Shown in pieces: positions 41,654-54,600 of a stretch of 64,000 bases of DNA. A model generated the notes under the pieces. It was not told where the DNA came from, made no database searches, and saw nothing but the letters and a program-made list of their open reading frames with translations. The position numbers and the translations under genes were made by a program. Numbering within the stretch: the stretch's first letter is position 1; every line of letters begins with the position of its first letter. The stretch comes from Siphonodentalium dalli (Eukaryota; Mollusca; Scaphopoda; Gadilida; Siphonodentaliidae), in NCBI GenBank assembly GCA_032622095.1, contig CP136067.1, positions 496,001-560,000 on the forward strand, read 5' to 3'.

Positions 41654-42700
41654 GTAACATTAAATCCACAAAGTTGATTAGCAAAAGTAATGACAATCAC
41701 ATGTAAAGATAGATTATATCTTCATATAGCAATTTTGAAATGGTTTCTTGGGTATAAAAATAATAAATATGAATTGAAGAACATGTTAATGCATCCATCT
41801 TACTTCTTCTTACTTCTGTGTGTCGATCCGTCATTCAAGACAACAGCGTCTCTATGTATTTTTGTATCCACCTCCACACCAGTTCCACATTTGAAGTTCC
41901 CTTTTCAACATCACCACCGCATATACACACAAAATATGCACAGCTGTGCGTGTTCAACTTCCACCACCATAATCAACAAGAAACCCATAATCAGAAATGG
42001 TAACGCCCTCAAGATCATATTATTAGCCATAAATATAAATTATAATATAAAATATGTTGGTTACATGAATTCACCGCCTCAGAATTCCGTTAAAACAACT
42101 AATCCTTCGAATTATTACAAACAACTACGGCTTAATACTGCATGTTTCTCATTCACCACACCAGAAAGCTTATAAATGCGGATAAAAACTCGGAGGTATT
42201 GTGTTCCCGCCAAGAGTGCATGGTCCAGCCATTGTTCATACCTAAACATCGAAAGCAATTAACGCGGTCATAATTATTACAAACTGCAACTATAAGACAT
42301 CCAGTGAATACACACCCCACGAAAACCCTAAATGTGTTGTCCTGCGAGAAATCCCATCGCTATAGCTCAATTTGACACGGTCAGATTAGTCTTCGTACAA
42401 TATCCATAAACAAGATCATATTATATAAACATGATTTTAATTATAGAATATAAAATATATTGGTTTCGCGAATGACCAACTCAGAATTCCGTTAAAATAA
42501 CAATAACAACCAGCACCTAATTAACGAACCGGCGGCCGACTCGGCCGTCTCCGACCACAACCATCCATGAGTGGGCTGCAGAACGAAAAATATCTATAAA
42601 AGTTGAAATAGAAGACTTACAAATTATCTATTAAATTTCTTTTATCAGTAATTGACGTAGGTTGTCACAAACCAAAAATCAACATTATTGACATACTGAA
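41654..42700. repeat. Mostly unassigned; a diverged ~100-bp two-copy repeat
   Basis: CAAGATCATATTAT...AATATAAAATATGTTGG...CAGAATTCCGTTAAAA (42010-42110) recurs at 42412-42515. A 161-codon frame (41690-42175) crosses the first copy but shows no domain and low-complexity composition. Confidence 0.5.
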
Positions 42701-42960
42701 TAATGTAAAGGACAATAAACGAAATTGAAATTCCCAACTACACCTTTTACCGGTGACCGGCCTCCTGATCGCGCAGTTCGACTTTTAAATCAGTAAACCG
42801 GAAAAAACAATTTACTATTTATAAAAGTCCCATCGGCCCACATGTTTCTAATATTTTGCCTACAGTATACACGGGGACGTGCTAATGAAGAAATATAACT
42901 CTATTACACCACCTGAAAGTCTATCAATTTACGTGGATCATTGCCACGGTAGGGTTATCA
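42700..42960. repeat. Dispersed repeat shared with 25256-25530
   Basis: GACAATAAACGAAATTGAAA, CCAACTACACCTTTTA, CAGTATACAC and AAATATAACTC occur in the same order as at 25.26 kb, with strong divergence between. Confidence 0.6.
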
Positions 42961-43358
42961 TAGTTGTGCTCGGGACAGTCATTTACGTCCCCAACTGCTG
43001 GGACCAATGCCATCCATGTACACGACTAGTGTTCGGTCCGAATATTCGAATGTTAAAAATAAATATTCGAATATTCGAATAATTATTTGACTATTCGAAT
43101 ATTTGAGAATAATCTCCGGGTAATTGTTTCCTGGTTTGTTATTAGTCTGAGGGTCTGTTAAAAGTATAGTCTATTTTCCACTGACCATGAACGAATTAAT
43201 ATGACGTAACTGTAACGTTCTGATTTGATTAGCGTCATGACGTCGAAATAATTTTATTGGCTAGGTGTAAACCAGACCGTGCTTGCATGTGATCACAGGA
43301 AGCGGATCTATAAGGCATCGTTTTGTTTTGTTTGCGCGTTGTCACTTGTGTGTATAAT

Positions 43359-43517
43359 ATGGCGTCAAATTCGAAGAAATCAGATATATGGACTCACTTC
43401 ACATTGGATACCAAAACTAAAAAGGCTACCGCAGGGCTGATCTCTACTGAAAAACGCAACCGGTTGAAGCAGCAGATTGTCCGAATGTTACCTCCGGACA
43501 GTTATCCAACACACTAA
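43359..43517 (+). pseudogene. BED zinc-finger-like N-terminal fragment (hAT transposase/ZBED type)
   Basis: From ATG 43359 the frame reads SKKSDIWTHFTLDTKTKKA, matching the aromatic WxHF opening of BED fingers that precede hAT catalytic domains. The zinc-binding C..C expected just after is missing or mutated (ATAGLISTEKRNRL follows). The frame then stops at 43517, at the first minisatellite unit. The copy is not functional. Confidence 0.5.
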
Positions 43518-44134
43518 TCTCTCAGCCATCCAACACACTAATCTCTCAGCCATCCAACACACTAATCTCTCAGCCATCCAACACACTAATCTCTCAGCCA
43601 TCCAACACACTAATCTCTCAGCCATCCAACACACTAATCTCTCAGCCATCCAACACACTAATCTCTCAGCCATCCAACACACTAATCTCTCAGCCATCCA
43701 ACACACTAATCTCTCAGCCATCCAACACACTAATCTCTCAGCCATCCAACACACTAATCTCTCAGCCATCCAACACACTAATCTCTCAGCCATCCAACAC
43801 ACTAATCTCTCAGCCATCCAACACACTAATCTCTCAGCCATCCAACACACTAATCTCTCAGCCATCCAACACACTAATCTCTCAGCCATCCAACACACTA
43901 ATCTCTCAGCCATCCAACACACTAATCTCTCAGCCATCCAACACACTAATCTCTCAGCCATCCAACACACTAATCTCTCAGCCATCCAGCACACTAATCT
44001 CTCAGCCATCCAACACACTAATCTCTCAGCCATCCAACACACTAATCTCTCAGCCATCCAACACACTAATCTCTCAGCCATCCAGCACACTAATCTCTCA
44101 GCCATCCAACACACTAATCTCTCAGCCATCCAAC
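43504..44134. repeat. 24-bp minisatellite, ~26 nearly identical units
   Basis: The unit ATCCAACACACTAATCTCTC + AGCC recurs with almost no change. Two units carry CCAGCACAC (43987 and 44083), four units apart. Since 24 is divisible by 3, both strands have long repetitive frames (SAIQHTNL; MAERLVCW), which are shadows. The homogeneity points to recent expansion. Confidence 0.95.
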
Positions 44135-44342
44135 TCCAGCAACGGTTTCACTTCATGCTTTCATTTAAAAATTATTCAATTACAAATACAAAATTAAGTA
44201 GCAATGCATGGCAATATTTCTCAATAAATTGCATAAATTCACATTACTAGTAAATCTTCGGTCAAAATCAAGAGTCATGTTACTTTCACAATAATATCAG
44301 TATTCACACAGGAGGTGGTCTGCAATTTTTTTCCGAACACTA

Positions 44343-44744
44343 GGCGGGGGTGGGTGGGTGGTTCAGCAGCCCGGCTTACACATTTTTCCTTGCCCTGTAA
44401 TTTTTTTCTTGGAGTCATTTTCCTTCAAAATACATTTGTAATGGGACAAATGGTTTTAAGAATGCTTCTATTATGTAATTAGGTACACGTAAGCACTTAA
44501 CTCTTGACAGGGGTGTTTGAGTTTTACCATCAGGTAATAATGAGGGATGACACCAATTGGTAATAAAAAGGTCAGCTTGCTAAATGTGTTCATCAAGGAT
44601 CTATCAATGTACATTGACATGGAAAGGCTCAGATTTAAATAGTTCTATTAAAAATCATTTCTTCAACTTGATATAAATGAAAACATAACACAATAATATA
44701 TTCTTCAAATGTAAACGCTTCAATGAACTCTTCAGATTTATTTT
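44343..44744. other. Unassigned, with G-rich and AATTTTTTTC phrases
   Basis: GGCGGGGGTGGGTGGGTGG and CCTTGCCCTGTAATTTTTTT relate loosely to the G-run repeats at 28.4 and 31.5 kb. Confidence 0.4.
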
Positions 44745-45110
44745 TGATGAAAAATATGGCCGCTGGCATCCATCTTGGATTTTACTCTTTGCATCACTAA
44801 ATCCTTTAACACACCATGCAGCGCTAATCCCTCGTCCGATCATCACCAAACTTCATATTCGGTGTGACCTCTCGATGGGGTACCATTTTGTCCAGAATAT
44901 TGGCTGCCAGTGCCCATCTTGGATTTCACTCTTTGTATGACCAAATCCTTTAGCACACCTTACATGTCACATTTCGCATCCAATCGTCACCAATGTTCAC
45001 ATGGATCTTCGAGGTGACCTCTAGATGGGAGCCTCCACCCCCCCCCAATTTGTTTAAAATAAACATAGACACCAGCAGCCATCTTGGATTTCAAATGTCA
45101 ATCCATCAGC
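44745..45110. repeat. ~165-bp tandem repeat (CATCTTGGATTT-type), two to three units
   Basis: GCATCCATCTTGGATTTTAC and GCCCATCTTGGATTTCACTC start two units. Each continues with CTAAATCCTTTA/CCAAATCCTTTA, CACC, ATCGTCACCAA-like sequence and GTGACCTC(T)CGATGGG. A third start is at about 45075. Confidence 0.8.
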
Positions 45111-45790
45111 AGACCCTACAGCCCACATTTATTGGAGAATTATTTTGAAACTTTACAGTATTGTTGGTAAACAAAAAGTAGGAATTCTTCTATAATCATG
45201 ATGCAGAATATTGATCGGATAATTAAGATCAGGAAAAATGAGTAAAATAGTCAGTTGAAGCAGTTTGGAGGGGGTGGGTCCCTATCACAGAATCGGAAAA
45301 AATAAAATTAGGGGGTAGTGGGTACCCAGAGGGCGGAAACAACTTTGCGCCTGGTGTCAGGAACTTGATTCACATTCAAGTTATACTAAGCTTAATATAG
45401 CTATACTCGTTGAATTTACGAAGTGCAAAACGTGATATTCACCGGCAATCTGGTTATGAGAATCAGATCATTTTGAATTAACCCCCATCGAAAAGACGAA
45501 TTCAATAAAAGGACATATATTTGGCATCAAAAGTTGTTAATTCATTAAACAATAACCAACTAATTAAATACATAATTTATCTTCCACACATCTTTCTCGC
45601 ATCCACTCAACCTACTACAAATTATACCCAGGACATAATGTTTCCTGCCACCCAACCGAGAGTTATCAGCAAAATAATTGGTCAAATTGATAGTGTATAA
45701 CCTACTAGAACATTGACATAACCTGTTCTTAGTGTGGGATGGTGTTGAAATCGAAGTGGAGCGAATGGGGCTTTAGCGAACAGTGACAAA
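45111..45790. other. Unassigned DNA
   Basis: GGAGGGGGTGGGTCCCTATC at 45269 is another G-rich patch. No gene was recognised. Confidence 0.4.
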
Positions 45791-45793
45791 TAT

Positions 45794-46690
45794 TTGGGCG
45801 GGGATTTCTTATATGAGTTGACGATAAAGAGCAGGTCACCTAATGATGAAATATGTCCAGGGCCCTATACTATAGAACACAATTATTGTAATCACAAGCT
45901 TCTGTGGGGCACACAAAAGGTGTCGATTACAACTGACCTCCACTCTTATTCTAACAGTGTAAAGGCGACTTCTTGTAATTCCGTGTTCACATGCATGGTG
46001 ACCAATAAAATAATAGGTTTTTCACATGTGACTTGATTGACCAATGAAAAAATGATTCCTCGGAGACACTCATTGATATGTTATCGCTAGTGCATGGGTG
46101 AGCCGTGTTCAATTTGATTAGTGGTAATCGGTATCCTTTAAATAATCGCTCCGTGAGTACACCGCAACCGTTCGTGCATTGTGTTATATTTCATCAATGG
46201 TTATCGTCTGTTGCAACAATTCAAGTCGTACGATGTATTTCAATTTCTAGTTGGTTTGTCATTCAGAATCGCTGGAGTATTCTATTGATAATATGCACAA
46301 GAGACGAAGCTAGAAGGTCTCAGGTGCAGGTTTAAACTCCAAGTTGTGTACCCACAAAGGAGACCCTCTAACAACGTCCGTGCACGAATGTCATAATTGG
46401 TCAATACTCCAATACAGACTTTAGGTTGTTTGCCACGAGACAATCGCTTGATTGCCGCAGTGTGAATGCCATTCTGATAAAACCCAATCACCCATGGGCA
46501 ATGAGCCGACAAGCACACGGGTATAATCTACACTATTGCAATACATTGGTCTATTGCACTTGCCCGTCTCCTGTGTACCCCCCATAACCTTGTGATTACA
46601 ATTATTATGGTCCATAGTACAGTGTCCAGGCCAGTTGACGATAAAGGGGAGGTCACTCTAATGAAATATGTTCAGGTCCAGTTCGTAGGT
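45794..46690. repeat. Composite inverted/direct repeat
   Basis: AGTTGACGATAAAGAGCAGG (45819) recurs as direct AGTTGACGATAAAGGGGAGG (46633). ACAATTATTGTAATCACAAG (45880) recurs inverted as CTTGTGATTACAATTATTAT (46590). The left arm's following sequence is inversely related to 46440-46590. No transposase is present. Confidence 0.6.
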
Positions 46691-47345
46691 TCGGCAAACC
46701 TCGTCAGATTCCGTCACCGTTTCAGACTCGGCTTAAATACAACACCATGATTGGTTCGAACTATATCACGTTATATTTAGCTGGGTCAAGTACAGGCGCG
46801 TCAATTTGAATTTAGTTTTATTCCGTCGTCTCGAGGGTGAAAAAAATATTTACATTTAACGTCGAATTAAGCAAAATAAGTGTTGTTTTACAACACTGAT
46901 ATAAAATAGTCCTAAAAATATCCATATGAAATTACCGCATGACCTAAATTGACTTTTGTAGACACGTCCCATAGCACAATTGTTGCGAGGTGACACAGTT
47001 GGTACGATATATCGTTGTCGAGTCATAACATACATCGTAAATCGGTGCTAGCAATGGCTTTAAACTCGGATGGTTGGCCCATGTTTCCGGATATTTGATG
47101 ATCAAAGAACACAAGCCATACATAATTATTGAATCGAATAACTCGTCAAATAACACTACATGTAGTCGGACTATTTTATGCGGAACGTCTGCCTTTGAGT
47201 GGTGACACATGTCTTCCAGATCTGGAAATAATCATCCGCGAAAAATGACTTGGGCCCCAGAGGTCATAGGTCGATGAGTCCATAATGATGTTCAGGCTTA
47301 CTGATATCCCCCGTATATTTCAAGCAGCAATGAAACCAAATGCTG
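46691..47345. other. Unassigned DNA
   Basis: No gene or repeat was recognised. An 88-codon minus-strand frame (46944-47210) is unsupported. Confidence 0.4.
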
Positions 47346-47487
47346 GTATGCCCAGGGATGGATCCAGGGATTTTTTGGGGACACCTGTTTTGGTACCATG
47401 ATATGCCAAAGGCATATCCCGGGGGCCGTAGGCCCGAGATGGGGGTAGGTACGGGAGGGGGTCGCCCCCCTCCCTTAGGTGCAGCAT
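47346..47487. repeat. GGATCCAGGG / poly-G dispersed repeat
   Basis: GGATCCAGGGATTTTTTGGG, CATATCCCGGGGGCCGTAGG and GGGGGTCGCCCCCCTCCC. Related to 28920 and 30600. Confidence 0.6.
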
Positions 47488-47499
47488 TAAAGATCCCGC

Positions 47500-47661
47500 A
47501 TAATAAAATGCACTGGCTTACAAGGTCAAGATAAAAGCCAATGTATTATCTTATATATGCGAGGCTCCTTAGATGGGAGACTCTCATTTATATAAGAGAA
47601 TGCATTGGCACAGGATATTTGCAAAATTTCAAGAAGCCGGCCCCAGTCATGAAAGGGTTAA
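47500..47661. mobile_element. Type B hairpin element, left-truncated
   Basis: ATGCACTGGCTTACAAGG is a remnant of the first hairpin's right half. A modified palindrome lies at 47537-47609. The right end CCAGTCATGAAAGGGTTAA closes with TTAA at 47658-47661. The end matches the left end of the element at 1484, defining the type B family. Confidence 0.75.
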
Positions 47662-47930
47662 AATATTTCTCACTGGACACTTGATTAAGCAAATAAAGGC
47701 TCTATATCAACTGTATATTGATGATTTGCATTGCATGTTGTTGAATTATAATAGAAGATTTCCTTCAAAATATAGAAAATTCAGCTTTAATAAAACTATC
47801 CACTTGCAATTTGGGGACATTTAGGCCACCAGAGTTTGGGCGCCCAACCCTGTAACAGGTATCAAAAGAGCCCTGGATCCTTCCCTGGGTATGCCGTTGC
47901 TTTTGTCTTCGTTGTAATAATATATAGGTT
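47662..47930. other. Unassigned DNA
   Basis: Nothing recognisable; an 83-codon frame at 47573-47824 overlaps the hairpin and is not supported. Confidence 0.4.
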
Positions 47931-48614
47931 ATGCTATCACCCCATGACCATAGCAATTCAGCACCAACATCATAGCAGCCTAGCAGGACCACTTGCCCAG
48001 GGGTGGCACATATTCCATAGGGATCCCCAGACAAACAGATATCTGCTCATCGCTATGCATATATAGGGCTCGATATGGGTTAAACAGGACCACTTGACCA
48101 GGGGTGGCACGTATACCATAGGGATCCCCAAACAAACAGACAGATGTACTGCTGATTTTCGTCTGCTCTTCGCTATGCATGGGGCTCCGTAGGGGTTAAA
48201 CAGGACCACTTGACCAGTGGTGGAACATATCCCATTGGGATCCCCAAACAAACATACATATATACTGCTGATTGTCGATTGCTCTTCGCTATGTATGGGG
48301 CTCGGTATGGGTTAAACAAGACCACTTGACCAGGGGAGTACATATCCCATAGGGATCCCCAAACAAACAGACAGGTATACTGCTGATTTTCGTCTGCTCT
48401 TCGCTATGCATGGGGCTCCGTATGGGTTAAACAGGACCACTTGACCAGGGGAGTACATATCCCATAGGGATCCCCAAACAAACATACATATATACTGCTG
48501 ATTGTCGATTGCTCTTCGCTATGTATGGGGCTCGGTATGGGTTAAACAAGACCACTTGACCAGGGGAGTACATATCCCATAGGGATCCCCAAACAAACAG
48601 ACAGGTATCACTAT
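47931..48614. repeat. Satellite left edge: element E terminus and 115-bp monomers
   Basis: The edge begins with AACATCATAGCAGCCTAGCA + GGACCACTTG, the terminal motif of element E. Monomers then recur with GGGTTAAAC at 48078, 48193, 48309, 48424 and 48539 (115-116 bp apart). Each holds ACCACTTGACCAGGGG, CCCATAGGGATCCCCAAACA, TCGTCTGCTCTTCGCTATGC and GGGGCTCCGTATGGG. The last unit is shortened to 76 bp and joins the 103-bp array. Confidence 0.9.
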
Positions 48615-51600
48615 GGGTTAACCAGGGGTATATCTATCCCATAGGGATCCCCAAACAAACAGCGAATGTTCTGCTTATTGTCGTGTTCTCACCCACCCGC
48701 TCTGTGGGGTTCACTATGGGTTAACCAGGTGTATATCTATCCCATAGGGAACCCATAGCAAGCAGCGAATGTTCTGCTTATTGTCGTGTTCTCACCCACC
48801 CGCTCTGTGGGGTTCACTATGGGTTAACCAGGTGTATATCTATCCCATAGGGAACCCATAGCAAGCAGCGAATGTTCTGCTTATTGTCGTGTTCTCACAC
48901 ACCCGCTCTGTGGGGTTCACTATGGGTTAACCAGGGGTATATCTATCCCATATGGAACCCATAGCAAGCAGCGAATGTTCTGCTTATTGTCGTGTTCTCA
49001 CCCACCCGCTCTGTGGGGTTCGATATGGGTTAACCAGGTGTATATCTATCCCATAGGGAACCCATAGCAAACAGCGAATGTTCTGCTTATTGTCGTGTTA
49101 TCACACACCCGCTCTGTGGGGTTCACTATGGGTTAACCAGGTGTATATCTATCCCATAGGGAACCCATAGCAAGCAGCGAATGTTCTGCTTATTGTCGTG
49201 TTCTCACCCACCCGCTCTGTGGGGTTCGCTATGGGTTAACCAGGGGTATATCTATCCCAAAGGGAACCCATAGCAAGCAGCGAATGTTCTGCTTATTGTC
49301 GTGTTATCACCTACCCGCTCTGTGGGGTTCGCTATGGGTTAACCAGGGGTATATCTATCCCATATGGAACCCATAGCAAGCAGCGAATGTTCTGCTTATT
49401 GTCGTGTTCTCACCCACCCGCTCTGTGGGGTTCGCTATGGGTTAACCAGGGGTATATCTATCCCATATGGAACCCATAGCAAGCAGCGAATGTTCTGCTT
49501 ATTGTCGTGTTATCACACACCCGCTCTGTGGGGTTCACTATGGGTTAACCAGGTGTATATCTATCCCATAGGGAACCCATAGCAAGCAGCGAATGTTCTG
49601 CTTATTGTCGTGTTCTCATCCACCCGCTCTGTGGGGTTCACTATGGGTTAACCAGGGGTATATCTATCCCATAGGGAACCCATAGCGAGCAGCGAATGTT
49701 CTGCTTATTGTCGTGTTCTCACCCACCCGCTCTGTGGGGTTCACTATGGGTTAACCAGGTGTATATCTATCCCATAGGGAACCCATAGCAAGCAGCGAAT
49801 GTTCTGCTTATTGTCGTGTTCTCACACACCCGCTCTGTGGGGTTCGCTATGGGTTAACCAGGTGTATATCTATCCCATAGGGAACCCATAGCAAGCAGCG
49901 AATGTTCTGCTTATTGTCGTGTTCTCACCCACCCGCTCTGTGGGGTTCACTATGGGTTAACCAGGGGTATATCTATACCATAGGGAACCCATAGCAAGCA
50001 GCGAATGTTCTGCTTATTGTCGTGTTCTCACCCACCCGCTCTGTGGGGTTCGCTATGGGTTAACCAGGTGTATATCTATCCCATAGGGAACCCATAGGAA
50101 GCAGCGAATGTTCAGCTTATTGTCGTGTTCTCACCCACCCGCTCTGTGGTGTTCACTATGGGTTAACCAGGGGTATATCTATCCCATATGGAACCCATAG
50201 CAAGCAGCGAATGTTCTGCTTATTGTCGTGTTCTCACCCACCCGCTCTGTGGGGTTCACTATGGGTTAACCAGGGGTATATCTATCCCATAGGGATCCCA
50301 TAGCAAGCAGCGAATGTTCTGCTTATTGTCGTGTTCTCACCCACCCGCTCTGTGGGGTTCACTATGGGTTAACCAGGGGTATATCTATCCCATAGGGAAC
50401 CCATAGCAAGCAGCGAATGTTCTGCTTATTGTCGTGTTCTCACCCACCCGCTCTGTGGGGTTCGCTATGGGTTAACCAGGTGTATATCTATCCCATAGGG
50501 AACCCATAGCAAGCAGCGAATGTTCTGCTTATTGTCGTGTTCTCACCCACCCGCTCTGTGGGGTTCACTATGGGTTAACCAGGGGTATATCTATCCCATA
50601 GGGAACCCATAGCAAGCAGCGAATGTTCTGCTTATTGTCGTGTTCTCACCCACCCGCTCTGTGGGGTTCGCTATGGGTTAACCAGGGGTATATCTATCCC
50701 ATAGGGAACCCATAGCAAGCAGCGAATGTTCTGCTTATTGTCGTGTTCTCACCCACCCGCTCTGTGGGGTTCACTATGGGTTAACCAGGGGTATATCTAT
50801 CCCATATGGAACCCATAGCAAGCAGCGAATGTTCTGCTTACTGTCGTGTTCTCACCCACCCGCTCTGTGGGGTTCGCTATGGGTTAACCAGGTGTATATC
50901 TATCTCATAGGGAACCCATAGCAAGCAGCGAATGTTCTGCTTATTGTCGTGTTCTCACCCACCCGCTCTGTGGGGTTCGCTATGGGTTAACCAGGGGTAT
51001 ATCTATCCCATATGGAACCCATAGCAAGCAGCGAATGTTCTGCTTATTGTCGTGTTCTCACCCACCCGCTCTGTGGGGTTCACTATGGGTTAACCAGGGG
51101 TATATCTATCCCATAGGGAACCCATAGCAAGCAGCGAATGTTCTGCTTATTGTCGTGTTCTCACCCACCCGCTCTGCGGGGTTCACTATGGGTTAACCAG
51201 GGGTATATCTATCCCATAGGGAACCCATAGCAAGCAGCGAATGTTCTGCTTATTGTCGTGTTCTCACCCACCCGCTCTGTGGGGTTCACTATGGGTTAAC
51301 CAGGGGTATATCTATCCCATAGGGAACCCATAGCAAGCAGCGAATGTTCTGCTTACTGTCGTGTTCTCACCCACCCGCTCTGTGGGGTTCGCTATGGGTT
51401 AACCAGGTGTATATCTATCTCATAGGGAACCCATAGCAAGCAGCGAATGTTCTGCTTATTGTCGTGTTCTCACCCACCCGCTCTGTGGGGTTCACTATGG
51501 GTTAACCAGGGGTATATCTATCCCATATGGAACCCATAGCAAGCAGCGAATGTTCTGCTTATTGTCGTGTTCTCACCCACCCGCTCTGTGGGGTTCGCTA

Positions 51601-54600
51601 TGGGTTAACCAGGGGTATATCTATCCCATAGGGAACCCATAGCAAGCAGCGAATGTACTGCTTATTGTCGTGTTCTCACCCACCCGCTCTGTGGGGTTCA
51701 CTATGGGTTAACCAGGTGTATATCTATCCCATATGGAACCCATAGCAAGCAGCGAATGTTCTGCTTATTGTCGTGTTCTCACCCACCCGCTCTGTGGGGT
51801 TCACTATGGGTTAACCAGGGGTATATCTATCCCATAGGGAACCCATAGCAAGCAGCGAATGTACTGCTTATTGTCGTGTTCTCACCCACCCGCTCTGTGG
51901 GGTTCACTATGGGTTAACCAGGTGTATATCTATCCCATAGGGAACCCATAGCAAGCAGCGAATGTTCTGCTTATTGTCGTGTTCTCACCCACCCGCTCTG
52001 TGGGGTTCGCTATGGGTTAACCAGGGGTATATCTATCCCAAAGGGAACCCATAGCAAGCAGCGAATGTTCTGCTTATTGTCGTGTTCTCACCCACCCGCT
52101 CTGTGGGGTTCGCTATGGGTTAACCAGGGGTATATCTATCCCATATGGAACCCATAGCAAGCAGCGAATGTTCTGCTTACTGTCGTGTTCTCACCCACCC
52201 GCTATGTGGGGTTCGCTATGGGTTAACCAGGGGTATATCTATCCCATAGGGAACCCATAGCAAGCAGCGAATGTTCTGCTTATTGTCGTGTTCTCACACA
52301 CCCGCTCTGTGGGGTTCACTATGGGTTAACCAGGGGTATATCTATCCCATAGGGAACCCTTAGCAAGCAGCGAATGTTCTGCTTATTGTCGTGTTCTCAC
52401 CCACCCGCTCTGTGGGGTTCACTATGGGTTAACCAGGGGTATATATATCCCATAGGGAACCCATAGCAAGCAGCGAATGTTCTGCTTATTGTCGTGTTCT
52501 CACCCACCCGCTCTGTGGGGTTCACTATGGGTTAACCAGGTGTATATCTATCCCATAGGGAACCCATAGCAAGCAGCGAATGTTCTGCTTATTGTCGTGT
52601 TCTCACCCACCCGCTCTGTGGGGTTCGCTATGGGTTAACCAGGGGTATATCTATCCCATAGAGAACCCATAGCAAGCAGCGAATGTTCTGCTTATTGTCG
52701 TGTTCTCACCCACCCGCTCTATGGGGTTCGCTATGGGTTAACCAGGGGTATATCTATCCCATAGGGAACCCATAGCAAGCAGCGAATGTTCTGCTTATTG
52801 TCGTGTTCTCACCCACCCGCTCTGTGGGGTTCACTATGGGTTAACCAGGTGTATATCTATCCCATAGGGAACCCATATCAAGCAGCGAATGTTCTGCTTA
52901 TTGTCGTGTTCTCACCCACCCGCTCTGTGGGGTTCGCTATGGGTTAACCAGGGGTATATCTATCCCATAGGGAACCCATAGCAAGCAGCGAATTTTCTGC
53001 TTATTGTCGTGTTCTCACCCACCCGCTCTGTGGGGTTCGCTATGGGTTAACCAGGGGTATATCTATCCCATAGGGAACCCATAGCAAGCAGCGAATGTTC
53101 TGCTTATTGTCGTGTTCTCACCCACCCGCTCTGTGGGGTTCGCTATGGGTTAACCAGGGGTATATCTATCCCATATGGAACCCATAGCAAGCAGCGAATG
53201 TTCTGCTTATTGTCGTGTTCTCATCCACCCGCTCTGTGGGGTTCGCTATGGGTTAACCAGGGGTATATCTATCCCATAGGGAACCCATAGCAAGCAGCGA
53301 ATGTTCTGCTTACTGTCGTGTTCTCACCCACCCGCTATGTGGGGTTCGCTATGGGTTAACCAGGGGTATATATATCCCATAGGGAACCCATAGCAAGCAG
53401 CGAATGTTCTGCTTATTGTCGTGTTCTCACCCACCCGCTCTGTGGGGTTCACTATGGGTTAACCAGGGGTATATCTATCCCATAGGGAACCCATAGCAAG
53501 CAGCGAATGTTCTGCTTATTGTCGTGTTCTTACCCACCCGCTCTGTGGGGTTCGCTATGGGTTAACCAGGTGTATATCTATCCCATAGGGAACCCATAGC
53601 AAGCAGCGAATGTTCTGCTTATTGTCGTGTTCTCATCCACCCGCTCTGTGGGGTTCACTATGGGTTAACCAGGTGTATATCTATCCCATAGGGAACCCAT
53701 AGCAAGCAGCGAATGTTCTGCTTATTGTCGTGTTCTCACCCACCCGCTCTGTGTGGTTCACTATGGGTTAACCAGGTGTATATCTATCCCATAGGGAACC
53801 CATAGCAAGCAGCGAATGTTCTGCTTATTGTCGTGTTATCACACACCCGCTCTGTGGGGTTCGCTATGGGTTAACCAGGGGTATATCTATCCCATAGGGA
53901 ACCCATAGCAAGCAGCGAATGTTCTGCTTATTGTCGTGTTATCACACACCCGCTCTGTGGGGTTCGCTATGGGTTAACCAGGTGTATATCTATCCCATAG
54001 GGAACCCATAGCAAGCAGCGAATGTTCTGCTTATTGTCGTGTTCTCACCACCCGCTCTGTGGGGTTCGATATGGGTTAACCAGGGGTATATCTATCCCAT
54101 AGGGAACCCATAGCAAGCAGCGAATGTTCTGCTTATTGTCGTGTTCTCACCCACCCGCTCTATGGGGTTCGCTATGGGTTAACCAGGGGTATATCTATCC
54201 CATAGGGAACCCATAGCAAGCAGCGAATGTTCTGCTTATTGTCGTGTTCTCACCCACCCGCTCTGTGGGGTTCACTATGGGTTAACCAGGGGTATATCTA
54301 TTCCATAGGGAACCCATAGCAAGCAGCGAATGTTCTGCTTATTGTCGTGTTCTCACCCACCCGCTATGTGGGGTTCACTATGGGTTAACCAGGGGTATAT
54401 CTATCCCATAGGGAACCCATAGCAAGCAGCGAATGTTCTGCTTATTGTCGTGTTCTCACCCACCCGCTCTGTGGGGTTCACTATGGGTTAACCAGGGGTA
54501 TATCTATTCCATAGGGAACCCATAGCAAGCAGCGAATGTTCTGCTTATTGTCGTGTTCTCACCCACCCGCTATGTGGGGTTCACTATGGGTTAACCAGGG

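Larger units (their letters stand above)
43027..44342 (+). mobile_element. hAT transposon remnant with minisatellite-filled body
   Basis: The left tip TAGTGTTCGG (43027) is the exact inverse of CCGAACACTA at 44333-44342. The left subterminal region is full of AATATTCGAATATTCGAA units, common in animal hAT ends. A BED-finger-like start follows at 43359, after which the body is replaced by a 24-bp minisatellite. A clear 8-bp target duplication is not seen, so the right border is tentative. Confidence 0.5.

Noticed and set aside
41690-42175. 161-codon ORF downstream of the candidate exon
   Set aside because: Its composition is low-complexity, part of it belongs to a two-copy repeat, and no domain or consistent splice acceptor was seen.
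43477-44250. 257-codon repetitive ORF (SAIQHTNL units)
   Set aside because: A 24-bp minisatellite keeps any open frame open; the opposite strand is equally open, and there is no promoter, splice or domain evidence.
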